Of a stretch of DNA of 64,000 bases, positions 16,632-24,834 are shown one piece after another (position 1 is the stretch's first letter; each line of letters opens with the position of its first letter). The notes under the pieces were generated by a model. The model had not been told where the DNA came from. It did no database searches and saw only the letters and a list, made by a program, of their open reading frames with translations. Made by a program: the position numbers and the translations under genes. The DNA comes from Nocardia jinanensis (GTDB lineage Bacteria > Actinomycetota > Actinomycetes > Mycobacteriales > Mycobacteriaceae): assembly GCF_014645735.1 (NCBI RefSeq), contig NZ_BMMH01000018.1, positions 36,900 to 100,899 of the forward strand. Direction: 5' to 3'.

Positions 16632-19600
16632 CTCTATATCTGCCGGAGGGACTGCGCTGGCTGGGCTGGATAGCCGGAGCGGAGTGGCCGGACGGTGACG
16701 AGGACAGGGCGTGGGATGTCGCCGCGGCCTGGGAGGAAGCGAGCAAGGAGCTCACCGCGCTGCTGGCCAAGATAGACGAGGCCAAACAGACAACCATGAA
16801 CGCGTATCCGGAGGGTGCGGCCCGCACGGAGATGGGCGCACGGTACGACACCTTCCGCAGCGGCGATCACTCCCTCGAGGCGATCGCGAACATGATGATG
16901 ACGCAGTACGACTCGACGTTCGATATGGGCACCGAGTTGCAGGCCACCAAGCTCACCATCATCCTGACCCTGTGCTGGCTGGCGATCGAGATCGCCTGGG
17001 CCTGGCTCTTCCCGCCCACCGCCCCCGCGGTGGAGGCCGCCGCGATCGTTTCCACCCGCTCGGCGCTCAAGATCATCCAGGACGCGGTGCAGAAGACGAT
17101 CGCGAATATCGCCGGCCGGTTGGGTGCGTCGACCGCGGTGAAACGACATTTCTGGAAAGAACTCGCAAAAGGCAATCTGGTATGGCCGACCGCGAAGGGC
17201 TGGGGTGTGTACGGCGCCCGCGCGGTCGAGGGCGCGGTTGTGCCCATGGCGATCAACGGCAGCATCCAGGCCGGCCAGATCGCCGACGGTAAACGGCACG
17301 AATTCAACGGCAAGGAGTTCGGTCTCGGGGCCCTCGGCGGTGCCGCCGGCGCGATCCCGGCGCGTGAATTCGGCCGGTATTTCGGCGAACTCGTCGACCA
17401 CGCCCTCAGCAAAGTCCCCAACAAACTGGTGTACAACGCCGCCACGGGCACGTTCCGCGGAATGTTCATCGGCGCCACCGCGGATGCCTTCGGCGCCGTC
17501 TTCGGCAATCTCGCCACCGCGCTGGCCGCCGGTGGAGACTTCGCGGCCTTCTCCAATGCGCCGGGCTGGGTGGGCAACATCGCTCAAGGCGGCATTGTCG
17601 GCGGCGTTCGTGGCGGCGCGGCCTTCAACAGCTATATCCCCAAGACCGCCGACGGATTCACCGATGCGTCGGCGTTCCGATCCGATTACTGGTTCCGGGG
17701 TCAGCTGTGGCGCTTCGAGAGATATCAGGGGGACGGTCTGTTCGCGCCGGCGACCACGCCCGCATCGACCACTGGCGGGGGAGATGAGGGCGGTCACGAC
17801 GGCGGTGGTGGTGATCGCGGCGGTGATGGTGACCGGGATGGGTTCGGTGGTGACCGTGGTGGTCTAGGTGGTGACCGTGGTGGTCTAGGTGGTGATCGTG
17901 GTGGGTTCGGTGGTGACCGTGGTGGCTTTGGTGGCGATCGTGGTGGTCTAGGTGGTGATCGTGGTGGGTTCGGTGGTGACCGTGGTGGGTTTGGTGGTGA
18001 TCGTGGTGGGTTCGGTGGTGACCGTGGTGGGTTCGGTGGTGACCGTGGTGGGTTCGGTGGCGATCGTGGTGGGTTCGGTGGCGATCGTGGTGGGTTCGGT
18101 GGTGACCGTGGTGGGTTTGGTGGCGATCGTGGTGGGTTCGGTGGTGACCGTGGTGGGTTCGGTGGCGATCGTGGTGGGTTCGGTGGTGATCGTGGTGGGT
18201 TTGGTGGCGATCGTGGTGGTCTAGGTGGTGACCGTGGTGGGTTCGGTGGCGATCGTGGTGGTCTAGGTGGTGACCGTGGTGGCTTCGGTGGCGATCGTGG
18301 TGGGTTCGGTGGTGACCGTGGTGGGTTTGGTGGCGATCGTGGTGGTCTAGGTGGTGATCGTGGTGGGTTCGGTGGCGATCGTGGTGGGTTCGGTGGTGAC
18401 CGTGGTGGGTTCGGTGGTGACCGAGGCGAGGCGCAGTGGAACGGCGGGCAGTACGGTGGCCCGATCGGTGATCAGGGGGGATTTCGGTCCGATTCGAACC
18501 ATATGCCGCAGAGTTCGTGGTTCTCCTCGGATTCGGATACCTCGTCTGTTGCGGGCGATGCATCGCCCGAAGGAACCTGGACGCCGGGGCAGGGTTCTTT
18601 CGTCGACGGCGCCTCGGTACCGGGCGACGACAGCACGATGACGGCGGGTGGCCCGGGACCGGCGCTGCAGGACGGGGGATTCGGCGGTCAGTTCGGTCCG
18701 CTGGGGCACAACGACGGTTTCGGGGGGCAGTTCGGAGACAGAGCCGATTCGATGTCGGATATCTACGATGCGCCGCTGTCCGATTCGGAGCCGGGTACCC
18801 CGCGGGCGGATTCCCCGATACTGCAGCCCGGCCATCCGCAGCCGTCTACCCAGCCGATTCAACAGCCGCCGCCCCAGTCGCCGCAGTCGAACCCGGTGCC
18901 GCCACCGCAGCAGTCCGCCGCGCAGTCTTCGCCCGGGGCCCAGCAGCAGGCATCGCAATCGTCGTCCACCAACCAGCCTCCTCGGCAGCCGCCGGCGGAT
19001 ATCCCGCGGCCGGCGCCCCCGGCGGGTCTGTCGAACGACGGCCGGCTGCAGGAGCAGCAGTGGTTCGGTGATTCGGATTCGGATACCTATTCGCAGTTCG
19101 GGCAGCAGTCGTCGACCGACGGTTCGCGGGATCCGATTCCGGAATTCCCGCTGCCGCCGGGGCGGGAATGGGATGAGGAGTCGATATCCGACGGCTCGGT
19201 GGATTCGGGGTTGCTCTCGCAGTTCCCGGTCCCGCCGGGAGGGGCTCCGCACGGGCCACCGCATCGAGAGCCGCCACCGCTGATGGCACCGCGTCCGGAG
19301 CGCGGGACCGGGTTCATCGGGGGTTCGGAATCCGGCCGGGTCTCGCCGCTGTCCCGACCCGGGTCGCCGCTGTCCCGACCCGTATCGCCACTGTCGGATT
19401 CCGACGATTCGGTATCCCTGTCGGACTTCCCGCTCCCTCCGCCTCCGCCGGGTGGTGATGGGGTGCCGCCGGCGCCGTTGCGTCCGCCTCCGCCTCCGCC
19501 GGGTGGTGATGGGGTGCCGCCGGCGCCGTTGCGTCCGCCTCCGCCTCCGCCGGGTGGTGATGACGTACCGCTCGGGCCCGTGCGTCCACCAGGGGCTCCG

Positions 19601-20254
19601 CCGCCGGTGCCGGGGCCGCTGCCACTGTGGCGCCTCCAGGATCTGGAGCGCGGTTCCCGCGAGGCGTACGAGGCGTACCGGGACGCGTACGCGAACCGGG
19701 CGAACAACCCGATTCACGACGAACACGGCGAGGGCAAGGATGTGCGCGGTAAACCGCGGCCCCAGCGCTGGCCGATGCGGGTTCCGTACCCGATCCTGGA
19801 TTTCCAGGGGCCGGATGTGCCCACCGACGGCTGGTTGCCGGACGGTGCCGTGCCGCCGCCCGGCGATCCGGATGGTCCGGATGACCATCCACAGCCACCG
19901 CCTGTCATCCATCCGGACGCTGTGGTGGACCCCTCGGCGACCATCGGTCCGGGAGCGGAGATCCGGGCCGGCGCGGTCGTGGGTAAGGACGCCGAGGTGC
20001 ACGAGGGCGCGATCGTCCATCCCGGGGCACGGGTGCAGGAGGGGGCCGTGGTCGGGAAGGACGCTGTGGTCCACGAGGGCGCCGTTGTCCAGTCCGGGGC
20101 CGTGGTGGGCGCGGGGGCCGTGGTGCACGAAGGTGCGGTGATCCTGCCCGGCGCGGTGGTACCGGACGGCACGGTGGTGCAGCCCGGGGAAGTATTCGGC
20201 GGCGATCCGGGGAACGAATCCGCGGGCGTGGACGTGCCGTTCACAATGAAGTGA
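16628..20254 (+). CDS. CpnT-like type VII effector with Gly-Asp-Arg repeats and left-handed beta-helix tail
   Basis: 1,208 residues. The N-terminus (about 1-100, LPEGLRWLGWIAGAEWPDGDED) matches the WXG100-like N-terminal domain of CpnT-type channel/toxin proteins. A hydrophobic stretch near 108-135 and Gly/Ala-rich helices to about 340 follow. Residues 407-601 are 28 heptads of GGDRGG(F/L). A Gln/Pro/Ser-rich region follows, with a duplicated PPPPPGGDGVPPAPLRP. Near 1094-1193 lie about sixteen hexapeptide repeats (AVVGKDAEV, GAVVHEGAV) typical of left-handed beta-helices, then VDVPFTMK. No toxin catalytic domain is visible. The tail before the helix is homologous to the giant protein's tail, so both may use the same export or partner signal. 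The ATG overlaps a short leader ORF. Confidence 0.75.
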   Translation: MTLYLPEGLRWLGWIAGAEWPDGDEDRAWDVAAAWEEASKELTALLAKIDEAKQTTMNAYPEGAARTEMGARYDTFRSGDHSLEAIANMMMTQYDSTFDMGTELQATKLTIILTLCWLAIEIAWAWLFPPTAPAVEAAAIVSTRSALKIIQDAVQKTIANIAGRLGASTAVKRHFWKELAKGNLVWPTAKGWGVYGARAVEGAVVPMAINGSIQAGQIADGKRHEFNGKEFGLGALGGAAGAIPAREFGRYFGELVDHALSKVPNKLVYNAATGTFRGMFIGATADAFGAVFGNLATALAAGGDFAAFSNAPGWVGNIAQGGIVGGVRGGAAFNSYIPKTADGFTDASAFRSDYWFRGQLWRFERYQGDGLFAPATTPASTTGGGDEGGHDGGGGDRGGDGDRDGFGGDRGGLGGDRGGLGGDRGGFGGDRGGFGGDRGGLGGDRGGFGGDRGGFGGDRGGFGGDRGGFGGDRGGFGGDRGGFGGDRGGFGGDRGGFGGDRGGFGGDRGGFGGDRGGFGGDRGGFGGDRGGLGGDRGGFGGDRGGLGGDRGGFGGDRGGFGGDRGGFGGDRGGLGGDRGGFGGDRGGFGGDRGGFGGDRGEAQWNGGQYGGPIGDQGGFRSDSNHMPQSSWFSSDSDTSSVAGDASPEGTWTPGQGSFVDGASVPGDDSTMTAGGPGPALQDGGFGGQFGPLGHNDGFGGQFGDRADSMSDIYDAPLSDSEPGTPRADSPILQPGHPQPSTQPIQQPPPQSPQSNPVPPPQQSAAQSSPGAQQQASQSSSTNQPPRQPPADIPRPAPPAGLSNDGRLQEQQWFGDSDSDTYSQFGQQSSTDGSRDPIPEFPLPPGREWDEESISDGSVDSGLLSQFPVPPGGAPHGPPHREPPPLMAPRPERGTGFIGGSESGRVSPLSRPGSPLSRPVSPLSDSDDSVSLSDFPLPPPPPGGDGVPPAPLRPPPPPPGGDGVPPAPLRPPPPPPGGDDVPLGPVRPPGAPPPVPGPLPLWRLQDLERGSREAYEAYRDAYANRANNPIHDEHGEGKDVRGKPRPQRWPMRVPYPILDFQGPDVPTDGWLPDGAVPPPGDPDGPDDHPQPPPVIHPDAVVDPSATIGPGAEIRAGAVVGKDAEVHEGAIVHPGARVQEGAVVGKDAVVHEGAVVQSGAVVGAGAVVHEGAVILPGAVVPDGTVVQPGEVFGGDPGNESAGVDVPFTMK
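17846..18433 (+). repeat. 28-copy, 21-bp in-frame minisatellite
   Basis: Units of the type GGTGGTGACCGTGGTGGGTTC encode GGDRGG(F/L). Period 21 from 17846 to about 18433; Leu copies are TTC-to-CTA variants. GGT/CGT codon use is unlike the GC3-rich flanks, which points to expansion by slippage and probable length variation between strains. Confidence 0.95.
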
Positions 20255-20285
20255 AGCGGCGGAGAGAAGAGAAGGAGATCGAATC

Positions 20286-20606
20286 ATGGTGGATCGTGTA
20301 GAGGTCGACCCCGACCAGCTGGAGCGGGCCTCGGTGGTGACCCAGGAACTCTCCGATTCCGTGCAGGGAGTCGGCGATCGGCTCCGCAGCCGGCTCGAAG
20401 GGCTCGAGGACGAGTCGAACGGCCAGCCGTGGGGCGATGACACGTTCGGCTCCAAGTTCGTCAACGGCGAGGACAACAACGGTTACGGCACCTCGAAACC
20501 GAATCTGCTCGACGGCGTCGACGGGATCTCGGGGACGTTCAATTCCTTCGCCGTCGGGCAGCGTGATGCCGTGAACGAGTTGCGTTCGATGGACGAACAG
20601 TTCTGA
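20286..20606 (+). CDS. WXG100-family type VII secretion protein
   Basis: 106 residues with a strong AGAAGGAG ribosome-binding site. An N-terminal helix (VDPDQLERASVVTQELSDSVQGV) leads to a turn with QPWGDDTFG, here the WxG-like signature, then a C-terminal helix ending LRSMDEQF. Length and helix-turn-helix layout fit ESAT-6/CFP-10-type proteins, which are exported as helical hairpins by ESX systems, usually as dimers. It lies 31 bases after the CpnT-like gene, with a similar GAAGCGG...GAGAGAAG spacer to that after the giant gene. It could be the secretion partner of the neighbouring large proteins (inference). Confidence 0.75.
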   Translation: MVDRVEVDPDQLERASVVTQELSDSVQGVGDRLRSRLEGLEDESNGQPWGDDTFGSKFVNGEDNNGYGTSKPNLLDGVDGISGTFNSFAVGQRDAVNELRSMDEQF

Positions 20607-20632
20607 GGTCCGCGCGAAATGCGGCAGCGCGC

Positions 20633-20679
20633 CGAATTCTCTTGCGCGCCACTCGGAATTCAGAGTGCTGCGCTGTAAT
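20633..20679 (+). promoter_or_regulatory. Conserved upstream element, copy 2
   Basis: Ungapped counterpart of 16512-16558, ending 64 bases before the GTG of the YbaB-like gene. Shares GCGCCACT and TTCAG-n5-TGCGCTG-TAAT. A probable coregulating promoter or operator for the effector cluster. Confidence 0.5.
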
Positions 20680-20743
20680 CCAGGGACGTGACTTTGTAGT
20701 TGTGTGTGGGCTCACGCCCGGCTGGAAGGACTGAGGTAGCGCC

Positions 20744-21223
20744 GTGGTGAACGAACGTCTGCAGGAAGATATGGCAACCATGATGGCCGGTCTGAGCCAT
20801 CAGATGCGCGGTATCGCCGAGGTGCAGAAGAAGCGCTCCTTGCTCACGGCCACCGCCCTGGTCTGCGATAAGCGGATCCAGGTGACCGTCAATGCCGATG
20901 GTCTGCTGATCGAGACCAAGTTCGCCGAGGACATCCTGGACCTCACCATGGACGAGATCGCGGAGAACATCACCCTGGCCGTTCAGGAGGCCGCGCGGGA
21001 AGTGAACGCCAAGGCGCGTGAACTGATGAATCCTCTTCTGGAGCATCGGGATTCGCTGCCCAAGCTCTCCGAGATGATCAACGGCGCGCCGGATCTCGGC
21101 GGCCTGATCCCGCAGCCGACGCCCGCGCCGACGGTGGCGCCGAGTTCCCCCGAATGGCCCGGCCACGCACCGGACGATCCGGACGACGTGGGGCCGCGGT
21201 CGGTGGTCGCGGACCGAGACTGA
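20744..21223 (+). CDS. YbaB/EspL-like protein
   Basis: 159 residues from GTG; a GGAAGGA ribosome-binding site lies upstream. Residues 1-105 show the YbaB/EbfC pattern: amphipathic helix, two-strand hairpin (KRIQVTVNADGLLIETKF), then a long helix (MDEIAENITLAVQEAAREVNAKARELM). A Pro/Asp-rich tail follows. Members beside ESX loci (EspL-like) accompany secreted proteins and act as cytoplasmic dimers, some of which bind DNA. Its place between WXG-type genes supports a type VII accessory role. Whether it binds nucleic acid or a substrate cannot be told from the sequence. Confidence 0.7.
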   Translation: MVNERLQEDMATMMAGLSHQMRGIAEVQKKRSLLTATALVCDKRIQVTVNADGLLIETKFAEDILDLTMDEIAENITLAVQEAAREVNAKARELMNPLLEHRDSLPKLSEMINGAPDLGGLIPQPTPAPTVAPSSPEWPGHAPDDPDDVGPRSVVADRD

Positions 21224-21316
21224 CAGACAACGCCGGCCACGGGCTGATTCTCGATCCGACACGGGAACCGATTCGTCACGACCGCGCGTGATACGCGATA
21301 CGGAAGGTAAATTTCC

Positions 21317-24034
21317 ATGGCACTGCAACCGACGGCTCTGTTCGACCTGACCACACAGGCGAACGAGGGCCATCTGCAGTTCTCGCCGAAGGATGCGATC
21401 ACCGCGGCACAGGCCGCCGCCGACCTGGTCGACGATATCCGCGGGATGGCGCAGTCCATCGTGGACCTGAAGATCGACATGCTGGATCCGGCGATCTTCG
21501 GCGCGCTCGGCTCCAGTAATCAGCTGGCGGGTGTCTATTCGGGGAAGGGCAGTCGCCTCTACGAGATCCTGAACGACCACGCCAAGATCCTGGAGGGCTT
21601 CAAAGAGCTCTTCGTGGCGGCCGGTAAGGCCTACACCGATGTCGACCAGTCGTCGGCGGATACGTTGAGCAATATCAAGATTCCCGAGGGCGCGGCGGAA
21701 TACAAGCCGAGTACCTCCGGCGGGGAGGTCCCGACCGATTCGCTGCCCCCGATCCCGACCGGGATGAAGTACTACGCGGGTAACAAGGATCCGGGCGATA
21801 TCGTCAGTATCGAGAACAAGGATGCTGTCGGCTGGCGAGAGATGTACGACCACGGCCAGTCCATCAATCCGCAGGCCGTGATGAACCACTCGGCGACCTG
21901 GGGATCGTATGCCGGCGATCTGAAGGCGAAGCTGAATTCGCTGGTGGACAAGATCATGCCACTGAGCAATTCGTGGAAAGGCGAGGGTTCCGCGGCGGCT
22001 CTGGATGCCATTCGTACCTACCGCAAGGATATTCAGCCGCTGGTCGACGCGCTCGAGCAGGTGCGCGACAGTCTCGCCTACACGGCGACTTGGCTGGCCT
22101 TCACCAAGGCGTTCATGCCCAATGATCCCAATCCGCCCAGCGGGTGCTGCGCCGGCAAGATCACCGGATGGTTCCGTGACTTCCTGCAGAAGTACTACCT
22201 CGATCCGCTGAAGGAGACGGTGTCGGTCATGCCCGTTCTGGACGGGCCTCTCGTCGCCCCGCCTGCCCCCGGTTCGGGGAGTGGTTCGGGTTCGGGGAGT
22301 GGCTCCGGTTCGGGCAGCGGCTCCGGTTCGGGGAGTGGTTCGGGTTCGGGCAGTGGTTCCGGCTCCGGCAGCGGCAGTGGTTCGGGTTCGGGGAGTGGTT
22401 CGGGTTCCGGCTCCGGGTCCGGTTCGGGTTCCGGCAGTGGTTCGGGTTCGGGGAGCGGGACCTATCAGGACGGCTACGAGGACGGCTACGCGCAGGGCTT
22501 CGCCGACGGGCAGGGCAGTGGTGGCTCCGGCGGTTCCGGTTCCGGTTCCGGCGGTGGATACGGCGGTAGTTCCGGCGGTGGTTCGGGCGGTAGTTCCGGC
22601 GGTGGATACGGCGGTAGTTCCGGCGGTGGTTCGGGCGGCAGTGAATCCGGTAACGGTTCCGGTTCCGGCTCGGGGACCGGTGGCGGCGGTCCGGACTTCG
22701 GTGGTACTGCCGGTTCCGGCGGTGGGCCGGGCTCGGAGCAGGGCAGTGGTTCCGGCTCGGGGTCGGGCGGCGGCTCGGGCAGCGGCGAAGGCCAGCAGCA
22801 GTACGATCAGGGCTACCAGACCGGCTACGAAGAGGGCCTCACCGCGGGCAAGGAACAGCTCGAGAGCATGGCGGGCAATTTGCCCGAAGGTCAGAGCTCC
22901 GGTTCCGGGGGTAGTGAGGGCGGCTCCGGCGGCGGGATTCCCAGCAACCAGAGCGGCGGCCAGAGCGGTGGCCAGAGCGGCGGTAAGGGCAGTAGCCAGA
23001 GCGGCGGTAAGGGCGGCGGTAAGGGCGGCAGCCAGTCCTCGCCGAGCAATACCCCCGAGACTCCCGATGTCCCCTCGCTGGAAGACTTGCTCAACGGCAA
23101 CGACAGCGGCTCCACTCAGGGCACTCCCGAAACACCGTCCCTGGAAGATCTGCTGGCCGGCAACAACCCCGAGTCCTCGCTGGAGGACCTGCTCAACGGC
23201 AACGAGTCCGGATCGTCGCTGGAGGACCTGCTCAACGGCAACACCGACGGTTCCGGGTCGGGACTCGATTCGTTGCTGGAGGGTCTGTTCGGGGGCAAGA
23301 TGCCCACGGTCGGCGAACTACTGGAGAACATCCCCGGTGTGGACGCCTCCAACGTTCCGGAGTCGTTCAAGGATCTGCCCCTGTCGAGCATGCTCAGCGA
23401 TATGTTGGGCGGTGAGGGCGATTCGGCGCAGTCCGGCGACGACAGTCAGAACATCCCACTCGCCGGTGACCCGGACAGGCCGGCCGACGATACGTCGGGC
23501 GGAACCGGAGGTTCCTCGTCCCCACTGCAGGGCATCCTCGACAAGCTGGTGGGTTCACTCACCCAGGGCCTGCAGGCATTCACCCAGCTCGGCGGCATGT
23601 TCCCGGGGCTCGAGGAACTGCAGCGCATCACCGACCCGGCCCAGCTGGAACAGGGATTGCGGCAGATGCTCGAACCCGCCCTCGGCGGTGGCGCGGGTGG
23701 TGGCGTCGGGGCAGGTGGCGGTGGGGGCGTGGGCGGCCCCGAGATTCCGCCCCCCAATCAGCCGGTCGAGGCCCGCTCCCCCCAGTTGTTCCCGCGCGCC
23801 TCGCTGCCCGCGGTGGAGTCACAGCAGTTCTCGGCCCTCGGCCAGCAGCAGGGATCGTCGGGATACGGCAGCCCCGGCAGTTCTCCGATGATGGGCGGTG
23901 GTGCTCCGGGTTCGGCCGCGCAGGGTGGACAGAACAACGAGTACAAACCGTCGAAGTTCCTGACCTCACGGGCGAATCTGGATGAAGTGTTCGAGGACGG
24001 CCCCGACAAGGTCAAGCCGGTGATCGAACCATGA
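21317..24034 (+). CDS. Large WXG-type secreted protein with Gly-Ser and SLEDLL repeats
   Basis: 905 residues with a GGAAGG ribosome-binding site. Residues 1-130 are helical (FSPKDAITAAQAAADLVDDIRGMAQSI). A second helical hairpin around 190-265 carries a WxG turn, SWKGEGS, at Trp220. A CC pair (PSGCCAG) lies near 277. Residues about 318-380 are (GS)n. Two copies of a DGYEDGYAQGF / DQGYQTGYEEGL motif flank Gly/Ser/Gln-rich segments. Five SLEDLL(N/A)GN-type repeats occupy about 585-650, then short helices and a Gly-Pro tail. The N-terminal double hairpin recalls ESX substrates such as EspB or PPE proteins. Its stop overlaps the start of an EspG gene (ATGA), so that EspG is the likely chaperone. 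Surface-exposed or secreted role inferred. Confidence 0.65.
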   Translation: MALQPTALFDLTTQANEGHLQFSPKDAITAAQAAADLVDDIRGMAQSIVDLKIDMLDPAIFGALGSSNQLAGVYSGKGSRLYEILNDHAKILEGFKELFVAAGKAYTDVDQSSADTLSNIKIPEGAAEYKPSTSGGEVPTDSLPPIPTGMKYYAGNKDPGDIVSIENKDAVGWREMYDHGQSINPQAVMNHSATWGSYAGDLKAKLNSLVDKIMPLSNSWKGEGSAAALDAIRTYRKDIQPLVDALEQVRDSLAYTATWLAFTKAFMPNDPNPPSGCCAGKITGWFRDFLQKYYLDPLKETVSVMPVLDGPLVAPPAPGSGSGSGSGSGSGSGSGSGSGSGSGSGSGSGSGSGSGSGSGSGSGSGSGSGSGSGSGSGSGSGTYQDGYEDGYAQGFADGQGSGGSGGSGSGSGGGYGGSSGGGSGGSSGGGYGGSSGGGSGGSESGNGSGSGSGTGGGGPDFGGTAGSGGGPGSEQGSGSGSGSGGGSGSGEGQQQYDQGYQTGYEEGLTAGKEQLESMAGNLPEGQSSGSGGSEGGSGGGIPSNQSGGQSGGQSGGKGSSQSGGKGGGKGGSQSSPSNTPETPDVPSLEDLLNGNDSGSTQGTPETPSLEDLLAGNNPESSLEDLLNGNESGSSLEDLLNGNTDGSGSGLDSLLEGLFGGKMPTVGELLENIPGVDASNVPESFKDLPLSSMLSDMLGGEGDSAQSGDDSQNIPLAGDPDRPADDTSGGTGGSSSPLQGILDKLVGSLTQGLQAFTQLGGMFPGLEELQRITDPAQLEQGLRQMLEPALGGGAGGGVGAGGGGGVGGPEIPPPNQPVEARSPQLFPRASLPAVESQQFSALGQQQGSSGYGSPGSSPMMGGGAPGSAAQGGQNNEYKPSKFLTSRANLDEVFEDGPDKVKPVIEP
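22267..22458 (+). repeat. Gly-Ser codon repeat
   Basis: Irregular tandem GGTTCGGGGAGT-like units encode an uninterrupted Gly-Ser dipeptide run of about 64 residues, a flexible spacer between the helical N-terminus and the GY-repeat region. Slippage-prone. Confidence 0.9.
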
Positions 24035-24828
24035 GTGAGAGCTGGGCACTGACCGATCTGGAGTTCAAGGTTCTCTGCGACGAGTACCGGCAGGGGGAGG
24101 TGCCGGACCCGTTCACCTTCACCAGCCGCACCCGGATGGCCGACGACTACGCCTTCGAGGTGTCGGAGACGCGCCGGGCGATGCGTACCCGGTTCGGTGG
24201 CGAACTGGGCGGGTTCGGCGGCGCGCTGGCCAAACCGGATATCGTCGTCACCCTCCAGGCCTGGGACGATCAGGATTTCGACAACCCGAAGGCGCGCACC
24301 CGGGCCTACGCCATCCGGCAACGGGCGCGCGGGTTCGTGGTCACCCAGCGTCCGGGCGAGACCATGGACCACAGCGGCGGGTTCGATATCGTCGGCTGCG
24401 ATCCACGGGCGCTCGCCGATACGGTGCTCGGCCTGGTCCCCTTCGCGCGGGCCGGACGCCTGCCCGATATGCCGATTCCGGACCCGGCGGTCGTCACCGA
24501 TCGCGGACACGGGCCGGGGTTGTCGTTCATCTCCGACAATGACGACGACTACAGTTCCGCCTACACCGCGACCTTCCTGAACACACCCGCCACCGGCACC
24601 GGCTATGTCCAGGTGACTCAGGGCCGTTCGAAGTTCGGTCCACGCGGCATCGTCGAAATGGGCCTGCTGTGGCGGGATCTGCCGGACGACGGCCGGTACG
24701 TGATCCCACTCGGGCAGCCGGAACCGTCGGCGACGGCGATGGGTACCAAGCGGATGATCGAATGGGTCGATGAGCAGGTCGCCGTGGTGGTGGCTCGGCT
24801 GGACCGCAATATGGAGACCGAGGAATGA
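24031..24828 (+). CDS. EspG-family ESX secretion chaperone (first copy)
   Basis: 265 residues, start overlapping the stop of the 905-residue gene (ATGA). It shows the EspG/ESX-associated pattern: W-L-T-DLEF at the N-terminus, PFTFTSRTR, a central TRAYAIRQRARGFVVTQRPGETMDHSGGFDI and a C-terminal TGYVQVTQGRSKFGPRGIVEMGLLWRD-type strand region, near the usual 260-300 residue size. EspG proteins bind PE/PPE-type ESX substrates in the cytosol and keep them soluble before export. The coupling suggests the 905-residue protein is its client. No membrane segment is present. Confidence 0.85.
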   Translation: MSESWALTDLEFKVLCDEYRQGEVPDPFTFTSRTRMADDYAFEVSETRRAMRTRFGGELGGFGGALAKPDIVVTLQAWDDQDFDNPKARTRAYAIRQRARGFVVTQRPGETMDHSGGFDIVGCDPRALADTVLGLVPFARAGRLPDMPIPDPAVVTDRGHGPGLSFISDNDDDYSSAYTATFLNTPATGTGYVQVTQGRSKFGPRGIVEMGLLWRDLPDDGRYVIPLGQPEPSATAMGTKRMIEWVDEQVAVVVARLDRNMETEE

Positions 24829-24834
24829 CCGCCG

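Noticed and set aside
17846..18433. Regular 21-bp periodicity suggesting a CRISPR-like array
   Set aside because: There are no unique spacers; units are contiguous, in frame and encode protein.
17658..18563. 301-codon minus-strand frame, very His/Thr-rich, across the heptad repeat
   Set aside because: It is the reverse of the 21-bp minisatellite, has no ribosome-binding site and no matching codon bias; the plus-strand gene explains it.
18347..20479. 710-codon minus-strand frame opposite the CpnT-like gene
   Set aside because: It spans the repeat and proline-rich coding region in reverse and runs past the gene boundary; no start site or domain.
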